Below, one piece after another: positions 1 to 9,079 of a stretch of 64,000 bases of DNA; position 1 is the stretch's first letter; each line of letters opens with the position of its first letter. This stretch comes from Butyricimonas paravirosa (GTDB lineage Bacteria; Bacteroidota; Bacteroidia; Bacteroidales; Marinifilaceae), in the NCBI RefSeq assembly GCF_032878955.1, contig NZ_CP043839.1, positions 1,860,001-1,924,000 of the forward strand, read 5' to 3'. The notes beneath the pieces were generated by a model. That model saw only the letters and a list, made by a program, of their open reading frames with translations. It did no database searches and was not told the origin of the DNA. Both the position numbers and the translations under genes were made by a program.

Positions 1-68
1 TACTCGGCAATCCCCGCCCGTACAAACTCCGCATCTGTCTTTCCTATCACTAACAAACAAACTTTCAC
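1..68 (-). CDS. rlmH: RlmH, 23S rRNA methyltransferase (5' end only)
   Basis: Partial gene running off the left edge; only the first 22 codons are present. From a GTG at 68-66 the minus strand reads VKVCLLVIGKTDAEFVRAGI and then AEY. This matches the start of RlmH (N3-methylation of pseudouridine 1915 in 23S rRNA), whose first beta strand and turn have the form MK-LLVIGKTD followed by an amphipathic helix with a GI-EY ending. An upstream TTG near 114 is another possible start. No clear ribosome binding site is visible, as is usual in Bacteroidota. The identification rests on a short stretch. Confidence 0.65.
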   Translation of the reverse strand, partial: MKVCLLVIGKTDAEFVRAGIAE

Positions 69-168
69 ACCACGAATTTTATCAATTATACTAATAAGTT
101 CATCTACACGCAAATGTAAATAAATTTACGGTATCTCCCACGAACCTTCAAAAAAAAGCCCCTCAATA

Positions 169-200
169 TTTGCCCAAATTTCAATAAAACACTATATTTG
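169..200 (+). promoter_or_regulatory. Bacteroidota-type promoter of the tRNA gene
   Basis: TTTG at 169-172 (-33 box) and TATATTTG at 193-200 (-7 box, consensus TAnnTTTG) are separated by 20 bases. This is a near-ideal Bacteroidota housekeeping promoter and lies about 40 bases upstream of the mature tRNA. Confidence 0.75.
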
Positions 201-240
201 CACCCGTTAAAGGCTAACCACTTTAACACACGTAAGTGTA

Positions 241-314
241 GGTCCTATAGCTCAGCTGGTTAGAGCACCTGACTCATAATCAGGGGGTCCTTGGTTCAAG
301 CCCAAGTGGGACCA
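241..314 (+). tRNA. tRNA with CAT anticodon (elongator Met or Ile2)
   Basis: Full cloverleaf. The acceptor stem GGTCCTA pairs with TGGGACC (one G-T wobble). The D-loop contains AGCTGGTTAGA. The anticodon stem CCTGA/TCAGG encloses the loop CTCATAA, giving anticodon CAT. The T-arm contains GGTTCAAGCCC. The discriminator base is A314 and CCA is not encoded. Sequence alone does not separate elongator tRNA-Met from the lysidine-modified tRNA-Ile2. Confidence 0.95.
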
Positions 315-327
315 CTTCTTGAAAAAC

Positions 328-364
328 AAGCAGTTACATTAGATTTGTAACTGCTTTTCTTTTA
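328..364 (+). terminator. Intrinsic terminator after the tRNA
   Basis: The ten-base stem AAGCAGTTAC (328-337) pairs with GTAACTGCTT (347-356) across a 9-base loop and runs into TTCTTTT. It sits 14 bases after the tRNA. Confidence 0.85.
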
Positions 365-463
365 CCATCGACGAACAAATCGACGAATTTGGGCTCACAT
401 GAAAAATTAGGTGGAGAGGATTCAAATATATTATCTTCGCGTATTTAATCAAAATAACGACGA

Positions 464-1759
464 CGAAAGAAGATAGTGTTTCAAAAAGTGTGTAAATTCC
501 GAATTGATTATTTTTGTAATGCAATTTTCAAAAATGAATAATTATGGAATTTACACATGAACAAATCTCGGAAATAATTTCCGAAATCACAAACGGTGAA
601 CTAGGTTTACAAGGCTTGGTTAAACAAGGTTTAGAGAGTTTAATGTTATCGGAACGTGATCTTCATAACGAGACACGTGGTGACGTGAGTAACGGTTTTC
701 GTGGTCGTCGAGTATGTCATGGCGGTAAGGTCTTCGAACTTCGGGTCCCGCGTAGTCGTAACAACCATTTTTACCCGATGTTACTGGGGGTGCTAAAAGA
801 CCAGGAAGAAGAGGCTCAAAAGCTAGTGAGTAGCCTTTATTGCAGCGGTTTAACCACGGAACAGGTGGGTAAAATTTACGAGCAATTTTACGGCAAACAT
901 TACAGTAAAAGCCAGGTTAGCCGCTTGTTGAACACGGCCCGCGAGGATGTAAATGCCTGGCTAGGTCGTGAACTGGATAATCGTTACCCGATAATTTACA
1001 TCGATGCCACCTATGTCCTCACCCGTCGTGATGATTCCGTTTCCAACGAGGCTTACTACACGGTTTTGGGGGTGAAAGAAGACCGAACCCGCGAGGTGCT
1101 GGCCGTGGTGAATTTCCCCACGGAAAGTGCCACGAACTGGAAGGACGTGTTTGAAGACCTCAAGGAAAGAGGCGTGGCCGTGATTGATCTCCTGGTGTGT
1201 GATGGATTGCCCGGTATTGAAAACGTGCTGGCAGAAACCTTTCCAAAAGCAGATTTACAATTATGTACCGTGCACCTGAAGAGGAATATAGCTGGGAAAG
1301 TCAAGCCCAGGGACAAGAAACAGGTCATGGAAGAACTCAAGCAGGTTTGCGCTCCCGACCAGTGGGAGATCTCCCCGGAAAAGGCTTTCGAAAAATTTAA
1401 AGAGTTTATTGCCAGGTGGCAGAAAAGTTATCCCGTTTTGAAAAGATATTGCCACGACAGGTACAGGTTCTATTTCACCTACTTCAAGTACGAGAGGGAA
1501 ATCAGGGGGATGATTTACACCACAAACTGGATCGAAAGGCTGAACAGGGATTACAAGAGGGTCATCAACATGAGGGGCGCCATGCCAAACCCCCAAGCCG
1601 TTATTCTCCTAATGGGAACGGTAGCCCAAAATGCAGATATTTATAAATATCCTATTTATAATTTTTTAGAATCAAGATTATTTTATTGAACTATTTATAA
1701 TTTTGCAGTCATGAGAAAAGAAGGAATTTACACACTTTTTGAAACACTATCCGAAAGAA
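464..1759 (+). mobile_element. IS256-family insertion sequence with 8-bp target duplication
   Basis: The element spans 472-1751 (1280 bp). Its ends are a perfect 29-bp inverted repeat (472-500 and 1723-1751; the left arm begins GATAGTGTTTCAAAAAGTG). It is bracketed by direct repeats CGAAAGAA at 464-471 and 1752-1759, an 8-bp target duplication as expected for IS256. It carries one full-length transposase. Perfect ends and perfect duplication indicate recent insertion and probable activity. Confidence 0.95.
544..1689 (+). CDS. IS256-family (mutator-type) transposase
   Basis: 381 residues, close to the usual 390-400 for the family. It catalyses cut-and-paste or copy-out movement of the element that encodes it. 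The likely DDE triad is D154 (YIDATYV), D220 (VCDGLPG) and E331 (TTNWIERLNR, the conserved W-IE-LNR region). An N-terminal helical DNA-binding region covers roughly residues 1-130. The ORF is intact, begins 43 bases inside the left inverted repeat and ends 33 bases before the right one. Nothing appears mutated, so it is probably functional. Confidence 0.95.
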   Translation: MEFTHEQISEIISEITNGELGLQGLVKQGLESLMLSERDLHNETRGDVSNGFRGRRVCHGGKVFELRVPRSRNNHFYPMLLGVLKDQEEEAQKLVSSLYCSGLTTEQVGKIYEQFYGKHYSKSQVSRLLNTAREDVNAWLGRELDNRYPIIYIDATYVLTRRDDSVSNEAYYTVLGVKEDRTREVLAVVNFPTESATNWKDVFEDLKERGVAVIDLLVCDGLPGIENVLAETFPKADLQLCTVHLKRNIAGKVKPRDKKQVMEELKQVCAPDQWEISPEKAFEKFKEFIARWQKSYPVLKRYCHDRYRFYFTYFKYEREIRGMIYTTNWIERLNRDYKRVINMRGAMPNPQAVILLMGTVAQNADIYKYPIYNFLESRLFY

Positions 1760-1851
1760 CTTCTAGATTTAATCTTACCCCGGGCGATCCTCGATTCATT
1801 CGAGGTGGTGAAGATGACGAGTACTAGCGGTCAATCACTTCAACATCCATC

Positions 1852-3045
1852 TCATTTCAAATTTTCACGAATTGCTTCCCGTAATTCTTGTCCATGAAGA
1901 TTTTTTCCAATAATATTGTTATGTTCATCTAACAAATAAGTCGCCGGAAGAGCTGCCACCCCATAAAGATAACTTAGCAGGCTACGATTAAAAAGCCCAT
2001 GATATTTAAAATCCAATTTATCCATTTTAATTGCCTCCTTCCAACTTTTTTCTATATAATCAACAGAAACAGCAAGCACTTCAAATCCCTGATCTCGAAA
2101 CTCGTTATAATATTGCATCACTTCAGACATATCCGCCCGACATTTTCCACACCAAGATGACCAGAAATCAAGAAATTTCACCTTCGCTTTTATATCATGC
2201 ATCTTAAACACATTGCCATTCAAATCAGTCATTGAAAAATTAGGTGCCAAATGTCCAATATCCATCATGCGATTTACCTGCATCACTTGCATATCCGCAC
2301 TCATCTTTCCCAAACGGACAAAAAAATACCTCTCTTTTAACCAATTTTTTAGCGAATCATTAAGCATATATCTATAATAACTCATCAACCATTCCCACTC
2401 TTGAAGGGAATATTTATCCCGATCCATACTTCGTTGCAAACTAAAGTGTTTCACGTGCCCCCCTGATATAAAATAATTTAATTTCCCCTGTAATACCATT
2501 GCAGAAACATAGGATGCCACATTACGCTTCATCAGATTCTGCTCATTAGCCATATAACTTTCTATCTCCTTTACAAGTTCCTTTGCCAATGAATCATGTG
2601 TTTGCTTATTAGTTTTAGCACTAGCATTCCGTAAATTTCGAGAAATAGTATCCAACCGTAAATGATTCTGATAATAGGAATCCATATCCTCGTATAACAA
2701 ATCTCCTTCTTGTTGCCAGTTCAATCGGGAATCCTGATTTAAGTATACTAAATAACTTCCTTCTCCCCTTGGAAGTTCTAGACTTCCCATATTACGTCCT
2801 GTTTTTTTTTGACATATCTCCACAGAAACAGGATGTTTCGAACCCATTTTTGCTGAAAGAGAAAAAAATCCATCCAAAACCTCCCCTTTACTCAAAGTAT
2901 CTTTATTTACACCATCTCGTGCTACAAGATAGACATCCAATTGAGTACCCTTATCATATAGACCTGCCACCCGAAGAGCATCTTGCTTCACTGAACAAGC
3001 ACTGAAACAAAAAAATACTAAGAATAAAAAAATAATTAATCTCAT
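1852..3045 (-). CDS. TlpA/ResA-like thioredoxin-fold lipoprotein
   Basis: 397 residues. The start is a lipoprotein signal with lipobox FSAC (Cys16), so it is predicted to be membrane-anchored and to face the periplasm. Residues about 20-120 look like the beta-rich N-terminal domain found ahead of many Bacteroidota TlpA proteins. A helical linker follows. From about residue 265 there is an AhpC/Redoxin-type thioredoxin fold with the active site WCGKC and the cis-proline segment ALPATYL. Such proteins reduce or isomerise disulfides in exported proteins; the electron donor is not identifiable here. It is last in the operon-like run that starts at the sigma factor near 14.6 kb, 94 bases after the TldE-like gene, which suggests it treats disulfides in the substrate or in the locus's own products. 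Confidence 0.8.
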   Translation of the reverse strand: MRLIIFLFLVFFCFSACSVKQDALRVAGLYDKGTQLDVYLVARDGVNKDTLSKGEVLDGFFSLSAKMGSKHPVSVEICQKKTGRNMGSLELPRGEGSYLVYLNQDSRLNWQQEGDLLYEDMDSYYQNHLRLDTISRNLRNASAKTNKQTHDSLAKELVKEIESYMANEQNLMKRNVASYVSAMVLQGKLNYFISGGHVKHFSLQRSMDRDKYSLQEWEWLMSYYRYMLNDSLKNWLKERYFFVRLGKMSADMQVMQVNRMMDIGHLAPNFSMTDLNGNVFKMHDIKAKVKFLDFWSSWCGKCRADMSEVMQYYNEFRDQGFEVLAVSVDYIEKSWKEAIKMDKLDFKYHGLFNRSLLSYLYGVAALPATYLLDEHNNIIGKNLHGQELREAIRENLK

Positions 3046-3139
3046 AAAAATAAACTTACATTTTTAGACAACTCATATAAAAACGGATTGCCGGCCATTA
3101 TTACCGGCAAATCCCGTATAAAAATAAATAATTATACAC

Positions 3140-4804
3140 TCACCGATCCAGCGGACGCGTCAATATCATTGGTTTCTCTTTTTCTTTTATCTCGCTAATT
3201 TTCGCTTTCTTAAAAAGAACGCCATTGGGATAAATCAGAGAAACAGGTAATTCAAATGCCGGAATGTTGACTATACCTTCCTCTTCAGAAAAAGCCATAG
3301 CACTTCCCATCCATCCCCAGCTCTCCCGGGGTGTTTGGGCGGCAAAAACCAACGTTTCCTCCCCTGTTTTCAAATTCACACGATAAATCTCTTCAAAATA
3401 GGCTCCAGAATTTCCTCTTACAATATAAGCACAATTTAACTTTTGTTTTTTAGCTTCTTTAATCAACATTTTTTTCAATTCCTCTTGAGAATATCCTTTA
3501 TCTGCACTCACATGTAATGTTCCCGGGCAAACGATTGAACTACCATTACCGGTCCAACGCATACTTCCCGTCGATTTCTCTGTATAAACAGAACGCGTCC
3601 GACTACTCAACGGTTGTTTTAAAACCCCTTTCTCTATCAAAGTCATTTCCTTTTCGGGTATAATACCTTCGGCATCAACCTCGTAAGCTCCCATAAGTTT
3701 AAAACCTTTATAATCATACATGGACGAATAGTTTTTCACCGTTAATGCCGTATGAGTCACAGACTGACCGATTTTATTTTCCAACGTCGGCTTGTATTGC
3801 GAGTACAAACCAGGATCTTCCGTTTTTCTTGCTGCCACATAACGAGAAGATACCCCAAATAAATCCCCTCCCAGTAGAAAAGTTTGACAAGCATCATCCA
3901 AATATAATACCGGCCCTGTATAATCACCTTCAAATTTCGGTGCATTCTTCATTTTCACCAAAGTCTCCGCCATATCGGTTACTTTTTTCTTCATCTCATC
4001 CAATGAAGGCATATCTTGAGGACAAATAGCAGATTCTGTCAACTGATAATTACTTGACACCCCCTCGGCATCACGTATTGAAGCATTACAAAAAAGATAG
4101 ACAAACCTCACGGGTTGTTTTACCTTTATCCCCTCCGTATTCATTTGGTAAATCTCCAAATCCTTCCCCATGACATAAATAGAAGAAAATATCACATCTT
4201 TATAATTTTTAAATATACCACTCAACTCCTTGATATAGTTTTCCCAATAAGCCTGATCTATACTATACTCATCACGAGGTTCTACAATACGGCTAACAGG
4301 TTCAATCTTCGGGAACGGTATAATCTTTTTCTCTTCCTCCGGTATAATGATATTATCAAAATATGCCTGCTTACGGTAAATTTGCTTTTGCGCATTTTTA
4401 TATGTTGCATCCATTGCTCCCCAGATCCCACGGCGAATCTGTTCATAATCTGGAACAACAGGCAAGCTGAATAGTTGATGCCGTTCCAACTCATTCGGGT
4501 ACTTGATCTGACTGGTAAAGTTATAATCCCCGGCTAATACATTCACGGAACCGTAAGACACTGGAATTATATCCGATTGAATAATTCCCCCTAAAATACC
4601 ACGTACCATAAAAGTGCGACCATATACCGCATTTACTCCTATACAACAGATAGGCTTACTATCCGCCTGTTTCAACTCCTTCATTCCACGATTCATCTCA
4701 TCTTCCATAGCCTTGAAGATAACCGCATCATCATCTCCTTGTGCCCACACATTTATACTGCCCATCAACAGCAGTACCAATAAACTCCAAATATATGCTT
4801 TCAT
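3140..4804 (-). CDS. Secreted TldE/PmbA-like subunit (no metal-binding motif)
   Basis: 554 residues with an N-terminal Sec signal (MKAYIWSLLVLLLMG, cleavage probably after VWA-QG). The overall layout follows its neighbour at 4842-6524 (EDEMNRGMKEL near the start, then CIGVNAVYGRTFMVRGILG), as TldE follows TldD. It lacks the HExxxH zinc motif, as TldE/PmbA subunits do. In the characterised TldD-TldE protease the E subunit helps form a tunnel that admits unfolded peptides to the zinc site of TldD. Cytoplasmic TldDE acts on microcin B17 precursor and CcdA; this copy is exported, so its substrate is a periplasmic peptide of unknown nature. Thirty-seven bases separate it from the TldD-like gene. 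Confidence 0.7.
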   Translation of the reverse strand: MKAYIWSLLVLLLMGSINVWAQGDDDAVIFKAMEDEMNRGMKELKQADSKPICCIGVNAVYGRTFMVRGILGGIIQSDIIPVSYGSVNVLAGDYNFTSQIKYPNELERHQLFSLPVVPDYEQIRRGIWGAMDATYKNAQKQIYRKQAYFDNIIIPEEEKKIIPFPKIEPVSRIVEPRDEYSIDQAYWENYIKELSGIFKNYKDVIFSSIYVMGKDLEIYQMNTEGIKVKQPVRFVYLFCNASIRDAEGVSSNYQLTESAICPQDMPSLDEMKKKVTDMAETLVKMKNAPKFEGDYTGPVLYLDDACQTFLLGGDLFGVSSRYVAARKTEDPGLYSQYKPTLENKIGQSVTHTALTVKNYSSMYDYKGFKLMGAYEVDAEGIIPEKEMTLIEKGVLKQPLSSRTRSVYTEKSTGSMRWTGNGSSIVCPGTLHVSADKGYSQEELKKMLIKEAKKQKLNCAYIVRGNSGAYFEEIYRVNLKTGEETLVFAAQTPRESWGWMGSAMAFSEEEGIVNIPAFELPVSLIYPNGVLFKKAKISEIKEKEKPMILTRPLDR

Positions 4805-4841
4805 AATATTTCTTTATTTTATTTATACATGTCATACCTTA

Positions 4842-6524
4842 TCACGGTCTTTCCAAAATAGGAGGAATTGCCTTGTAATTCATTACACGCTGTACCTCAA
4901 TCCGGTTCACTAAAATACATGGGGAAACTGCCGTCACGGGGATTGAGCCCGATTCAGCACCACACATACCAGTAAACACCTCTACCTGACCTCCCGCAGC
5001 CACGATATTTGAAAACATCGCTAAAGGTGTGCCAATCATATCTAATCCGCGCACTAGCTCGTCAGGACGACCGTCTGCATACACGCGATACACTTCCAAC
5101 GGGGTAACATTAAACGAATTTATCGCCATCCTTCCTGTTTGAGTAAATCCTCCAGATACTTCTTTGAAATAAAAACCGAACTCCTTGTTCTGTTTTTTGA
5201 TTTCTTCAATCAAAAGAGCACGTAACTCTTTCTCTGTCCTTGGATCTTTTATCGAGATAATCAGGTTCGACTGACGAGAGACCGGATCAAAACCACCCAC
5301 GGCGCGACCGTGCCCATTACTTCTAGCATGTCCTTCCAAAGCAGTACGTGTCATCAAAAAATCATTCATCTTACCATCAATTACCACATCTACTCGTTCT
5401 GCTTTGACTCCCTGTTCATCATATTTATAATAACCATTCAATTCTGTTCCCGCGCAATATCTCAATGTCGGATCATCTGCAACACTCATTCCTTCTGGTA
5501 ACACAAGTTTTCCTATCATATCCTTGAAAGTCTGCCCGTCCACATCCTTCTTCATCCGCTGCCCTTCCGTACGATGCCCGAAAATTTCATGGAAGAAAAC
5601 GCCACTAGCTGCTCCAGACATTAAAGCTGGCCCCGAAAATGGATCCACCGTCGGAGCCGTACGCAAAGCGATCAACTTCTTCGCAATAACATTCACATCC
5701 TTCATAATCGAATCATTACTCGGTAAATTATCCGGGTCATAAGCGAAATAAGAAAGATGCAAAGGCAAACGCATCCCGTCATCAGCCATCGTCGAAGCCT
5801 GTACCATAATTCGGGCATATGGCAAATTATGCACGATCTCTGCTCCTTCTGTACTGATAAAATAAGTACGCAAAACATTATACTCGATATGTGCCGACCC
5901 CTCTATAATCTCCGGGTATTTCTTAAATTCAGAGGAAATCTCATTCAAACGTTTTCCCCAAGCCTCTCGGTCTATCGTTAACTTTTCTGCCGGTAACTGA
6001 GGCTCATAATATTTTTCAATTTTTGTTTTAGAAAGACTCGGAGATTTATCACTCATCTGCAAAAACATTTGCTCGTTCCCCAACGCCTGCTGCAAAGCAC
6101 TTACAGCAACCTTATAACGACTTTCTGTCTCATACCAGATAGCATTTCGATCAGCCGCCTCGCCAGACTCTCCATTCAAAGAAAGTTGAGCTACGGATGG
6201 ACCTCCACGTCCAGCCCCCGATCCCATTTCACGTGTCGTAAAATTATCATATTCGGGACTTCCGATACGTACCTGGGGCACAAGATAGCGGCGATGATTT
6301 TTCACGGATTGCATAATAGCTCCAAAGGTAGACATTACAAATGTCCGCCGTTCATCCACGGCCCGAAAATTCATATAATAAGGTGCATGTTTCTCTTTTT
6401 GCAATTCTGCAAATTCCTTATTCATCTCATCCTTTATCATCTCTAAAAATTTCTCCTGGGCCCTTACCGGAGTACATAACCCGATAAGCCCAAAAACAAA
6501 TACAATTAATTTAATTTTCCTCAT
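4842..6524 (-). CDS. Secreted TldD-like zinc metallopeptidase
   Basis: 560 residues with a cleavable signal (LIVFVFGLIGLCTPVRA). The central segment GVFFHEIFGHRTEGQ (HEIFGH at 312-317) matches the TldD zinc motif HExxxH followed by a conserved E-G. A late Cys-rich piece, FTGMCGAESGSIPVTAVSP, resembles the TldD C-terminal G-CGK-GQ-v-v-GqP region that supplies the third zinc ligand. The predicted role is the catalytic subunit of a periplasmic TldD-TldE-like protease with the product at 3140-4804. Its length exceeds cytoplasmic TldD (about 480), mainly in the N-terminal half. It lies 88 bases after the lipoprotein gene, with a small hairpin between. Confidence 0.8.
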   Translation of the reverse strand: MRKIKLIVFVFGLIGLCTPVRAQEKFLEMIKDEMNKEFAELQKEKHAPYYMNFRAVDERRTFVMSTFGAIMQSVKNHRRYLVPQVRIGSPEYDNFTTREMGSGAGRGGPSVAQLSLNGESGEAADRNAIWYETESRYKVAVSALQQALGNEQMFLQMSDKSPSLSKTKIEKYYEPQLPAEKLTIDREAWGKRLNEISSEFKKYPEIIEGSAHIEYNVLRTYFISTEGAEIVHNLPYARIMVQASTMADDGMRLPLHLSYFAYDPDNLPSNDSIMKDVNVIAKKLIALRTAPTVDPFSGPALMSGAASGVFFHEIFGHRTEGQRMKKDVDGQTFKDMIGKLVLPEGMSVADDPTLRYCAGTELNGYYKYDEQGVKAERVDVVIDGKMNDFLMTRTALEGHARSNGHGRAVGGFDPVSRQSNLIISIKDPRTEKELRALLIEEIKKQNKEFGFYFKEVSGGFTQTGRMAINSFNVTPLEVYRVYADGRPDELVRGLDMIGTPLAMFSNIVAAGGQVEVFTGMCGAESGSIPVTAVSPCILVNRIEVQRVMNYKAIPPILERP

Positions 6525-6566
6525 AATTTTCTTGATTTTGATTTTTTTTACAACAATAACATCCCA

Positions 6567-6589
6567 AGAGACAATAAAATACTGTCTCT
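6567..6589 (-). other. Short intergenic hairpin before the TldD-like gene
   Basis: AGAGACA (6567-6573) is complementary to TGTCTCT (6583-6589) across a 9-base loop. No T-run follows on the minus strand, so it is not a convincing terminator. It may be an RNA-processing or stability element that sets different levels of the importer and protease transcripts. Function is unknown. Confidence 0.35.
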
Positions 6590-6612
6590 AAAAACGATTC
6601 CATCACTTTCAA

Positions 6613-7584
6613 TTACAATTTCTCTACTATTTTTTTTATCACATCATACTTAGCTAGAATCACCTCATAATCTGTATACAATGCCTTGAACTCCTCCTCC
6701 GTATACTGATAATAAGCGGTCACAAACGCCCGAAGATCATCCGTCTGTAGTGGAGCTGTATATCCTTTCCGATCCGCATCTTGATTATCCGGATTATACA
6801 CCTCCGAAAAATTCAAAAAACCATACAAATTCCAATGCTGGAAAGGGTAATCTCTATTACTTCGGTTCATCCGTTGGCCATATATCGTTTTCTTGCTAGA
6901 TCCAGATAATACTTCTGGCACATGAACATTTTCTGATAAATCATAAAACTCCTGCAATTCAAAAGCATAATGATTCACCAGTTTCAATGTTACATCTGCA
7001 GCTAAAATCTCGCCCGCATATTTTGCCCATACGGAGGGTAACTCATTCTCCATACGTCCCACGCGTCCGATCATCGTTGTAGCCAACGCTCTCCAAGCAA
7101 AATCATCACAACCTTCTATAATTTTTCCAGCAACTCTGGTAATATACGTTTTCCGGTAAGTAATACACGAATCTGTCAAAAAATAACACCTCGGTTGTAC
7201 AGATTCCGGTAGACGAGGTAATACATCAGTTTTAAGAAACTCCACTGTTTTCATCAATGCTTCGCGATCCCTACTCTCTGTATAAGAGTTCTGATCATTC
7301 TTCGTGGTAATCATGTAATTGACATCTAATACCTCGTAATGCATACGAGGTGTCCCATCAAAGCTCGTGCCTGTTTGTACACGACCAATTGTATCCTCGT
7401 AAAATATGGCAACTCCATATTCATCATAACACGTGTAAATCAAATGATCCAACGGGTCATCGGAATCCTCAATCGCATACCAATCCACATCGGCATAACT
7501 AACTTTCCCCTCCTCATTTTCATCCTTGTTGCACGCCATCAATATCAGGCAAACAAAACTCATGTATAAAAATCTTTTCATCAT
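6613..7584 (-). CDS. Lipoprotein paired with SusD; possible inactive Mx1-type peptidase homologue
   Basis: 323 residues with lipobox LMAC. The early segment DPLDHLIYTCYDEYGVAIFYED resembles the start of the putative zinc-binding metallopeptidase lipoproteins (Peptidase_Mx1 type) that often follow SusD in Bacteroidota, where a helix is followed by a YGV-i-Y strand. The HExxH motif of that family is absent; the corresponding region reads DDFAWRALATTMIGRVGR. It could therefore bind peptide without cutting it. It lies 23 bases after susD and shares the early layout with the lipoprotein at 19380-20474 in the second locus. Family membership is an inference. Confidence 0.5.
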   Translation of the reverse strand: MMKRFLYMSFVCLILMACNKDENEEGKVSYADVDWYAIEDSDDPLDHLIYTCYDEYGVAIFYEDTIGRVQTGTSFDGTPRMHYEVLDVNYMITTKNDQNSYTESRDREALMKTVEFLKTDVLPRLPESVQPRCYFLTDSCITYRKTYITRVAGKIIEGCDDFAWRALATTMIGRVGRMENELPSVWAKYAGEILAADVTLKLVNHYAFELQEFYDLSENVHVPEVLSGSSKKTIYGQRMNRSNRDYPFQHWNLYGFLNFSEVYNPDNQDADRKGYTAPLQTDDLRAFVTAYYQYTEEEFKALYTDYEVILAKYDVIKKIVEKL

Positions 7585-7607
7585 CTTCTTATTTTTAAGA
7601 CAAACAC

Positions 7608-9068
7608 TTACAGCTCAAAAAATGTGCGATCCTCCCGTTCATTATTTTCTAAAGCTCCGTCATTAAACTCTATTGCATAATCCGGAATAGGCAATACCCA
7701 ACCGTTATCTTTATCATAGGTATCAAGAATATAATATCCCAACAAAACCTGCTCACTAGCGGAAGCACCCTCCCCATAGATATTATGACGAATCATTTTA
7801 CTTTCCGGGTATTTCGGAGACACTGCATAACGCCGCAAATCAAACCAGCGATGTCCTTCAAAACAAAGTTCTCGACGACGTTCCTGCCGGATAAAATCAA
7901 CCAATTCCTTTCCTGTCAACCCTTTAAAAGAATCCACAATTTCCAAACTCGTCCCTTCTACATAACGCTTGGAACGTAAGGCTCTCAAATTCTCAACAGC
8001 CTTCTCCTCTTGTCCCTCTAACATAGCATAAGCCTCCGCCCGATTCAGGAAAAGCTCTGCCACCCGCAAAGCTCCCACGGAAGGAACTGATTTTCCACAT
8101 ATACGATTTCCATAATATGTCGAAGAGAAGAAGAATTTTCCTCTTTGATCTTCAGGATCATACATATCGTAATATAACTCTTCAGATACCTGAAAATCAA
8201 CTGACAATTTTGACACCAAACCACCATCTACCATCTGAGTGTGAATAACCTCCATCTCCATACTAGAAGAAGAAAGTGAAGCACTTGATAAATCGACTAA
8301 AGCATAAGAAGTAAAAACAGGATCCTCCAAATGTACAAGAGCCAATTCATACTCTCCCATATACAGATAGATCCGTCCTAACAGCGCATGCACGGCAGCT
8401 TCACTCGCTTGATAGATCGTCTCTTCCAACCCCCCATCCAACAATACTACAGCCTTTTCTAGATCCGACACAATCAACGAATAAACGCTATCTACCGATT
8501 GACGAGAAAAAAAGACATCCTCAATCATTGGATCGAGCTTCACGGGTACCCCGGGATCCATCGAGGCCGTTGTCTTCGAATACGGCTTAGCATAAAGATT
8601 AATCAAATAATAATAGTTCCATGCCCGAATAAAAAGAGCCTCCCCTTCAATCCGTTCACGTAACTCAAGCGATTCATTCGAAAACTCCGGTAGCTTATCA
8701 AGCACCACATTTGCCACACTAATCGTATGATAAAAATGTTTCCAAGCTTCATCCGGAAAAGGATTACCTTTTTCATTAAAAGGTAGTCTTTCCCAACTAT
8801 AAATAGCTTGAAGCTTCTCGTAATAACTATGAGCATTACCGAGTAAACACATCTCTGTATCGTCATCCATCAAGTGCAGGAAAGGCAAATTTTTCATATC
8901 CAACACATTTTGTTGATTCTCCCAATTCCAATAACCCTCTCCCACCAGTAGCTCTTCCAAATCGGCACAAGAAGTGACATAGGCCTTTCCCTCTGAACGT
9001 TCTTCCAAAAAATCACCACAACTAGAAAGCACCATAAATATCAAAAACAAATAGAAGAAATTTTTCAT
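7608..9068 (-). CDS. SusD/RagB-family outer-membrane lipoprotein
   Basis: 486 residues with lipobox SSCGDFLEER, typical of SusD proteins (Cys then D-FLE). TPR-like helices and the characteristic segments ALFIRAWNYYYLINLYA, ELFLNRAEAYAMLEG and RRRELCFEGHRWFDLRRY mark the family. SusD forms a lid on the SusC channel and captures substrate at the cell surface. The gene lies 11 bases after susC. The downstream peptide-processing genes suggest a peptide or protein ligand and not a glycan; no glycoside hydrolases are nearby. Confidence 0.95.
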   Translation of the reverse strand: MKNFFYLFLIFMVLSSCGDFLEERSEGKAYVTSCADLEELLVGEGYWNWENQQNVLDMKNLPFLHLMDDDTEMCLLGNAHSYYEKLQAIYSWERLPFNEKGNPFPDEAWKHFYHTISVANVVLDKLPEFSNESLELRERIEGEALFIRAWNYYYLINLYAKPYSKTTASMDPGVPVKLDPMIEDVFFSRQSVDSVYSLIVSDLEKAVVLLDGGLEETIYQASEAAVHALLGRIYLYMGEYELALVHLEDPVFTSYALVDLSSASLSSSSMEMEVIHTQMVDGGLVSKLSVDFQVSEELYYDMYDPEDQRGKFFFSSTYYGNRICGKSVPSVGALRVAELFLNRAEAYAMLEGQEEKAVENLRALRSKRYVEGTSLEIVDSFKGLTGKELVDFIRQERRRELCFEGHRWFDLRRYAVSPKYPESKMIRHNIYGEGASASEQVLLGYYILDTYDKDNGWVLPIPDYAIEFNDGALENNEREDRTFFEL

Positions 9069-9079
9069 CTTAATACATT

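Larger units (their letters stand above)
454..1828 (+). pseudogene. Remnant of a second transposase N-terminus, split by the IS256-family element
   Basis: If the IS at 472-1751 and one target copy are removed, the flanks join into an open frame reading ITTKELLDLILPRAILDSF and continuing EVVKMTSTS. This resembles the start of the first ORF of ISAon1-type transposases of Bacteroidota (pattern ELL-LILP-ILDSFEV). The expected start codon is ATA (454-456) instead of ATG, and similarity stops after about 1825. It therefore looks like a dead fragment. A promoter-like TATCTTCG lies just upstream (432-439). The family assignment is from memory of family patterns and is tentative. Confidence 0.4.
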
